From the NCBI RefSeq assembly GCF_026241335.1, contig NZ_JAPHAV010000009.1, positions 1 through 64,000 on the forward strand: a stretch of DNA of 64,000 nt, given 5' to 3'. A program made the position numbers and the translations under genes. Shown here piece by piece: positions 61,750 to 64,000 of this stretch. The stretch comes from Ochrobactrum chromiisoli. GTDB taxonomy: Bacteria; Pseudomonadota; Alphaproteobacteria; Rhizobiales; Rhizobiaceae. Each line of letters begins with the position of its first letter. Within the stretch, counting starts at the first letter, position 1. The notes beneath the pieces are model-generated. The model did no database searches. It saw nothing but the letters and a program-made list of their open reading frames with translations, and was not told the origin of the DNA.

Positions 61750-62249
61750 CAGTTTTCCTCCGAATTGGGGATGGGGCGCCCATCATGGCGGCCTGTCAGC
61801 ATCTCAATGATACGCATCAGCGCCCAAATGATCAGGGCAACAAACAAAATAAGCTGCGAGGCGTGGATGATATCCATTCTCCAGCCCAGAGAAGGTGCCG
61901 TCTGACGGCTGCCAATGGTGGTGTAGTCCCATGCGGCGGGCAAAAGGATGACTGCAAACACCAATGTCAAGATTGCGCTGACCAGTCGCAACAGCCAGGG
62001 CAACCGTCCGGGCAAGCTCTCACATATCAGATCAACATTGACCATATCGCCGCTGCGCAGGGCAAGGCCAGCGCCGAGCGCACCTATATAGAGCAGGCAG
62101 AACCGGGTCAGCTCTTCCGTCCAGACGGGAGCCGTGCTCAGGAAGGTGCGTGCGTAAACCTGCAGCAGAACAGCGCCGATCAGCACAAGAAATGTTGCGA
62201 GTATCAGAAGGCGAAATACGCCCTCCAATCCTTTGAATGCTTTTGTCAT
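61749..62249 (-). CDS. TRAP transporter small permease (DctQ type)
   Basis: 166 residues, four helices. PVWTEELTRFCLLYIGALGAG is the DctQ signature (W-EE-x-R). Between dctP and dctM, as usual. Confidence 0.94.
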   Translation of the reverse strand: MTKAFKGLEGVFRLLILATFLVLIGAVLLQVYARTFLSTAPVWTEELTRFCLLYIGALGAGLALRSGDMVNVDLICESLPGRLPWLLRLVSAILTLVFAVILLPAAWDYTTIGSRQTAPSLGWRMDIIHASQLILFVALIIWALMRIIEMLTGRHDGRPIPNSEEN

Positions 62250-62299
62250 GGTATCCTCGACAGGGTAGCTGCCGGATTTAATCCGGCAGAGCCTTTATC

Positions 62300-63274
62300 T
62301 CAGTCGTTGAAAACCTGTTCGGCCAATGGGCGGATTTCCTGCGGCACAGACGCGATGACGGCATCTTTCGCCTTGTTGGCGAAAGCGGCCTGATCGACGT
62401 CAACGAATTTCACACCATGTGCTTCGAGATCGGTAACGAGTGCTTTTTCGTCAGCGGTAAACAGTTCGCGTTCGTAGGCTTGTGTGATCTTGGCAGCTTC
62501 CAGCAAAGCGGCCTGATCAGCTTCCGACAATTTGTTCCAGCTACGCTCTGATATGGTGAGATAAATCCACGAGCGAACATGTTCAGTCTTGTTGACGACT
62601 TTTTGAACTTCATAAAAGCCACCCGACTTGAACAGAGCAAGCGGATTTTCCTGCCCTTCGATGGTGCCGTTCTGAAGCGAGGTAAAGACTTCCGAGAAAG
62701 CCATAGGGGTGGGGTTGGCACCCAGCGATTGCCATGCAGCCACGAAAATTGGCACATTTGGTACGCGAACCTTGAAGCCCTTCAAATCATCAGGCTTCGT
62801 GATCTCACGATTGGCTGAAAGGTTGCGCGGCCCACGCGCGAAATATGTCAGCGGTCGAATAGCCGCCTTCTCAATAATTTCGGCTTCAATCTGCTTGCCG
62901 ATATCGCCGGATGCAACCTTGTCCATATGCTCAAGCGACTTGTATCCATATGGCAAAGCCAGCAAAGCGGCTTTCGGTGCCCAATTTTGAAGGCTCTCGC
63001 CGGTGATGGTCATATCGGCAGTGCCGAGCTGCATGCCGTTGATGACGTCGATTTCCTTGCCGAGCGATTCATTCGGATAAACTTCGACCGCCACCCGTCC
63101 TTCGGTGCGGGACTTGACTTCATCTGCAAATTTCAACGCAGCCTTGTGCCAGATGTTTTCTTCATTGGCGAGATGACCAAGTTTAAGCGTGACCTCCTGT
63201 GCAAACGAGGTCCCGCCCATCACGGCAAGCATGGCGCAGGTTGCTGCTATGTGTTTAAAAGATCGAAACTTCAT
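62300..63274 (-). CDS. TRAP transporter substrate-binding protein (DctP type)
   Basis: 324 residues. Signal peptide MKFRSFKHIAATCAMLAVMG, cut near SFAQ. The family arginine region is FKVRVPNVPIFVAAWQSLGANPTPM, split over residues 147-171, followed by FSEVFTSLQNGTIEGQENP. The start is fixed at 63274 by GAGGAGG; an upstream open frame reaches 63319. Ligand probably an aldonate or hexuronate that feeds the dehydrogenases downstream. Confidence 0.93.
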   Translation of the reverse strand: MKFRSFKHIAATCAMLAVMGGTSFAQEVTLKLGHLANEENIWHKAALKFADEVKSRTEGRVAVEVYPNESLGKEIDVINGMQLGTADMTITGESLQNWAPKAALLALPYGYKSLEHMDKVASGDIGKQIEAEIIEKAAIRPLTYFARGPRNLSANREITKPDDLKGFKVRVPNVPIFVAAWQSLGANPTPMAFSEVFTSLQNGTIEGQENPLALFKSGGFYEVQKVVNKTEHVRSWIYLTISERSWNKLSEADQAALLEAAKITQAYERELFTADEKALVTDLEAHGVKFVDVDQAAFANKAKDAVIASVPQEIRPLAEQVFND

Positions 63275-63318
63275 TCTTTCCTCCTCTGGAATGATTTCAG
63301 CGCCGTTGTTTTCCGGCA

Positions 63319-63993
63319 CTATAGAAAATACTCGGGCCGCTCCTGCTTGATGACAGGCAGATCAATCAAAATCCCCTGAAGGTGCTGCCGCATGAATTGT
63401 TCGGCTCTCGCCACGTCTCCTGCGGCAATGGCATCAACCACCTCACGGTGTTGAGCGATCAGGCGCGCAACAGGAAAATGCATACTTGAAAGAAAACGCA
63501 CCCGATCCATCTGGGCCTTCATTTCAACCACCACCCGCCAGGCTTTGCCTTTGTCAGCGCCTTCAGCAAGTGTGCGGTGGAATATTTCATCTGCATCCAT
63601 GAAATCGCGAGCCGATCCGCCGATGAGCTCTTCTTGACGAACAAGCAATGCACGCAGTTCTGTGACAAGCGCTTCGTCAGGCGATTGGGCCAGAAGCTTC
63701 ACAATGTCCGCCTCGACAGCCTCGCGAACGAAACGGGCATCCATAACCGCTTGCAGTGAAATTTTTGCAACAAACGTGCCTCGCTGAGGGCGAACCTCGA
63801 GCAAGCCTTCATTGGCAAGCGTAATAAAAGCTTCGCGTACGGGCTGGCGGCTGACGCCATATTGTTGAGCCACATCAGCTTCCGAAATCCGCGTGCCCGG
63901 CGACAATAAATTGTCAATGATGGCAGCCCGCAATGTTGCGTAAAGCTGATCCACGACACTGACATGCGTTGGTCGCACCAATGGGCTCTGCAT
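63319..63993 (-). CDS. GntR-family regulator (FadR/FCD subfamily)
   Basis: 224 residues. wHTH: LSPGTRISEADVAQQYGVSR, then QPVREAFITLANEGLLEV and the wing QRGTFVA. The C-terminal FCD domain has DARFVREAVEADIVK, FHRTLAEGAD and H-REVVDAI, which hold the metal site. It starts ATG 63993, just inside the window edge, 44 bases upstream of dctP, and likely represses the operon until a sugar acid binds. Confidence 0.93.
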   Translation of the reverse strand: MQSPLVRPTHVSVVDQLYATLRAAIIDNLLSPGTRISEADVAQQYGVSRQPVREAFITLANEGLLEVRPQRGTFVAKISLQAVMDARFVREAVEADIVKLLAQSPDEALVTELRALLVRQEELIGGSARDFMDADEIFHRTLAEGADKGKAWRVVVEMKAQMDRVRFLSSMHFPVARLIAQHREVVDAIAAGDVARAEQFMRQHLQGILIDLPVIKQERPEYFL

Positions 63994-64000
63994 GATTTAA

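Overview
The window looks like a chromosomal segment of a Brucellaceae-type alphaproteobacterium (Ochrobactrum/Brucella group). This is inferred from the overall character of the proteins, many short palindromic intergenic repeats of the kind seen in that group (arms such as AGAGCATTTCC / GGAAATGCTCT), and the mix of ABC, TRAP and BCCT transport genes. No rRNA, tRNA or CRISPR array was seen.

Left end (1-8.97 kb) is an accessory, AT-rich region. It holds a glycine-rich autotransporter adhesin broken by a one-base frameshift, decayed IS481-type and IS3-type transposase pieces, and two adjacent unknown genes (4454-8520, minus strand). Those two encode signal-less Ig-like proteins that appear to share a C-terminal module.

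9-17.8 kb: a MarR regulator leads an operon with a HEAT-repeat AlkC/AlkD-like protein. An Lrp-type regulator is divergent from a 1015-residue fusion (small-molecule kinase, M23 peptidase, class-III PLP phospho-lyase/aminotransferase). A polar amino-acid ABC transporter follows, and matching palindromes lie upstream of the fusion and of the transporter. 17.9-31.1 kb: a membrane alpha/beta-hydrolase, an M19 dipeptidase with a complete dipeptide ABC operon, a polytopic membrane protein, an FkbM methyltransferase and an AraC regulator; a zinc alcohol dehydrogenase follows (31.4-32.4 kb).

32.7-51.0 kb is the most interesting part: a sugar-alcohol catabolic island. It has a galactitol-type PTS (IIA, IIB, IIC), a divergent operon of a COG4091/DRL-type oxidoreductase with acetoin-dehydrogenase-like E1alpha, E1beta and a lipoyl-alpha/beta-hydrolase E2, a SorC-type regulator, an HPr-EI fusion, a glucitol-type PTS (IIA, IIB, IIC, GutM) and two unknown genes. 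One identical 13-base motif sits in the promoters of the two halves. My working hypothesis is a route for 2-C-methyl-D-erythritol or a related methyl-branched or deoxy polyol: PTS phosphorylation, oxidation/isomerisation to a methyl-ketol phosphate such as DXP, then cleavage to acetyl-CoA and glyceraldehyde 3-phosphate. An intact IS1595-family element (40045-43272) with an 8-bp target duplication has landed exactly on the E2 stop codon; it carries passenger genes.

51.2-56.6 kb: an arsenic operon (arsR-acr3-arsC), then a BCCT osmolyte transporter with an MscS channel. 56.7-64 kb: a GntR regulator, TRAP transporter, L-idonate/L-gulonate 5-dehydrogenase, UxuA and UxuB form one minus-strand operon taking sugar acids to 2-keto-3-deoxygluconate.
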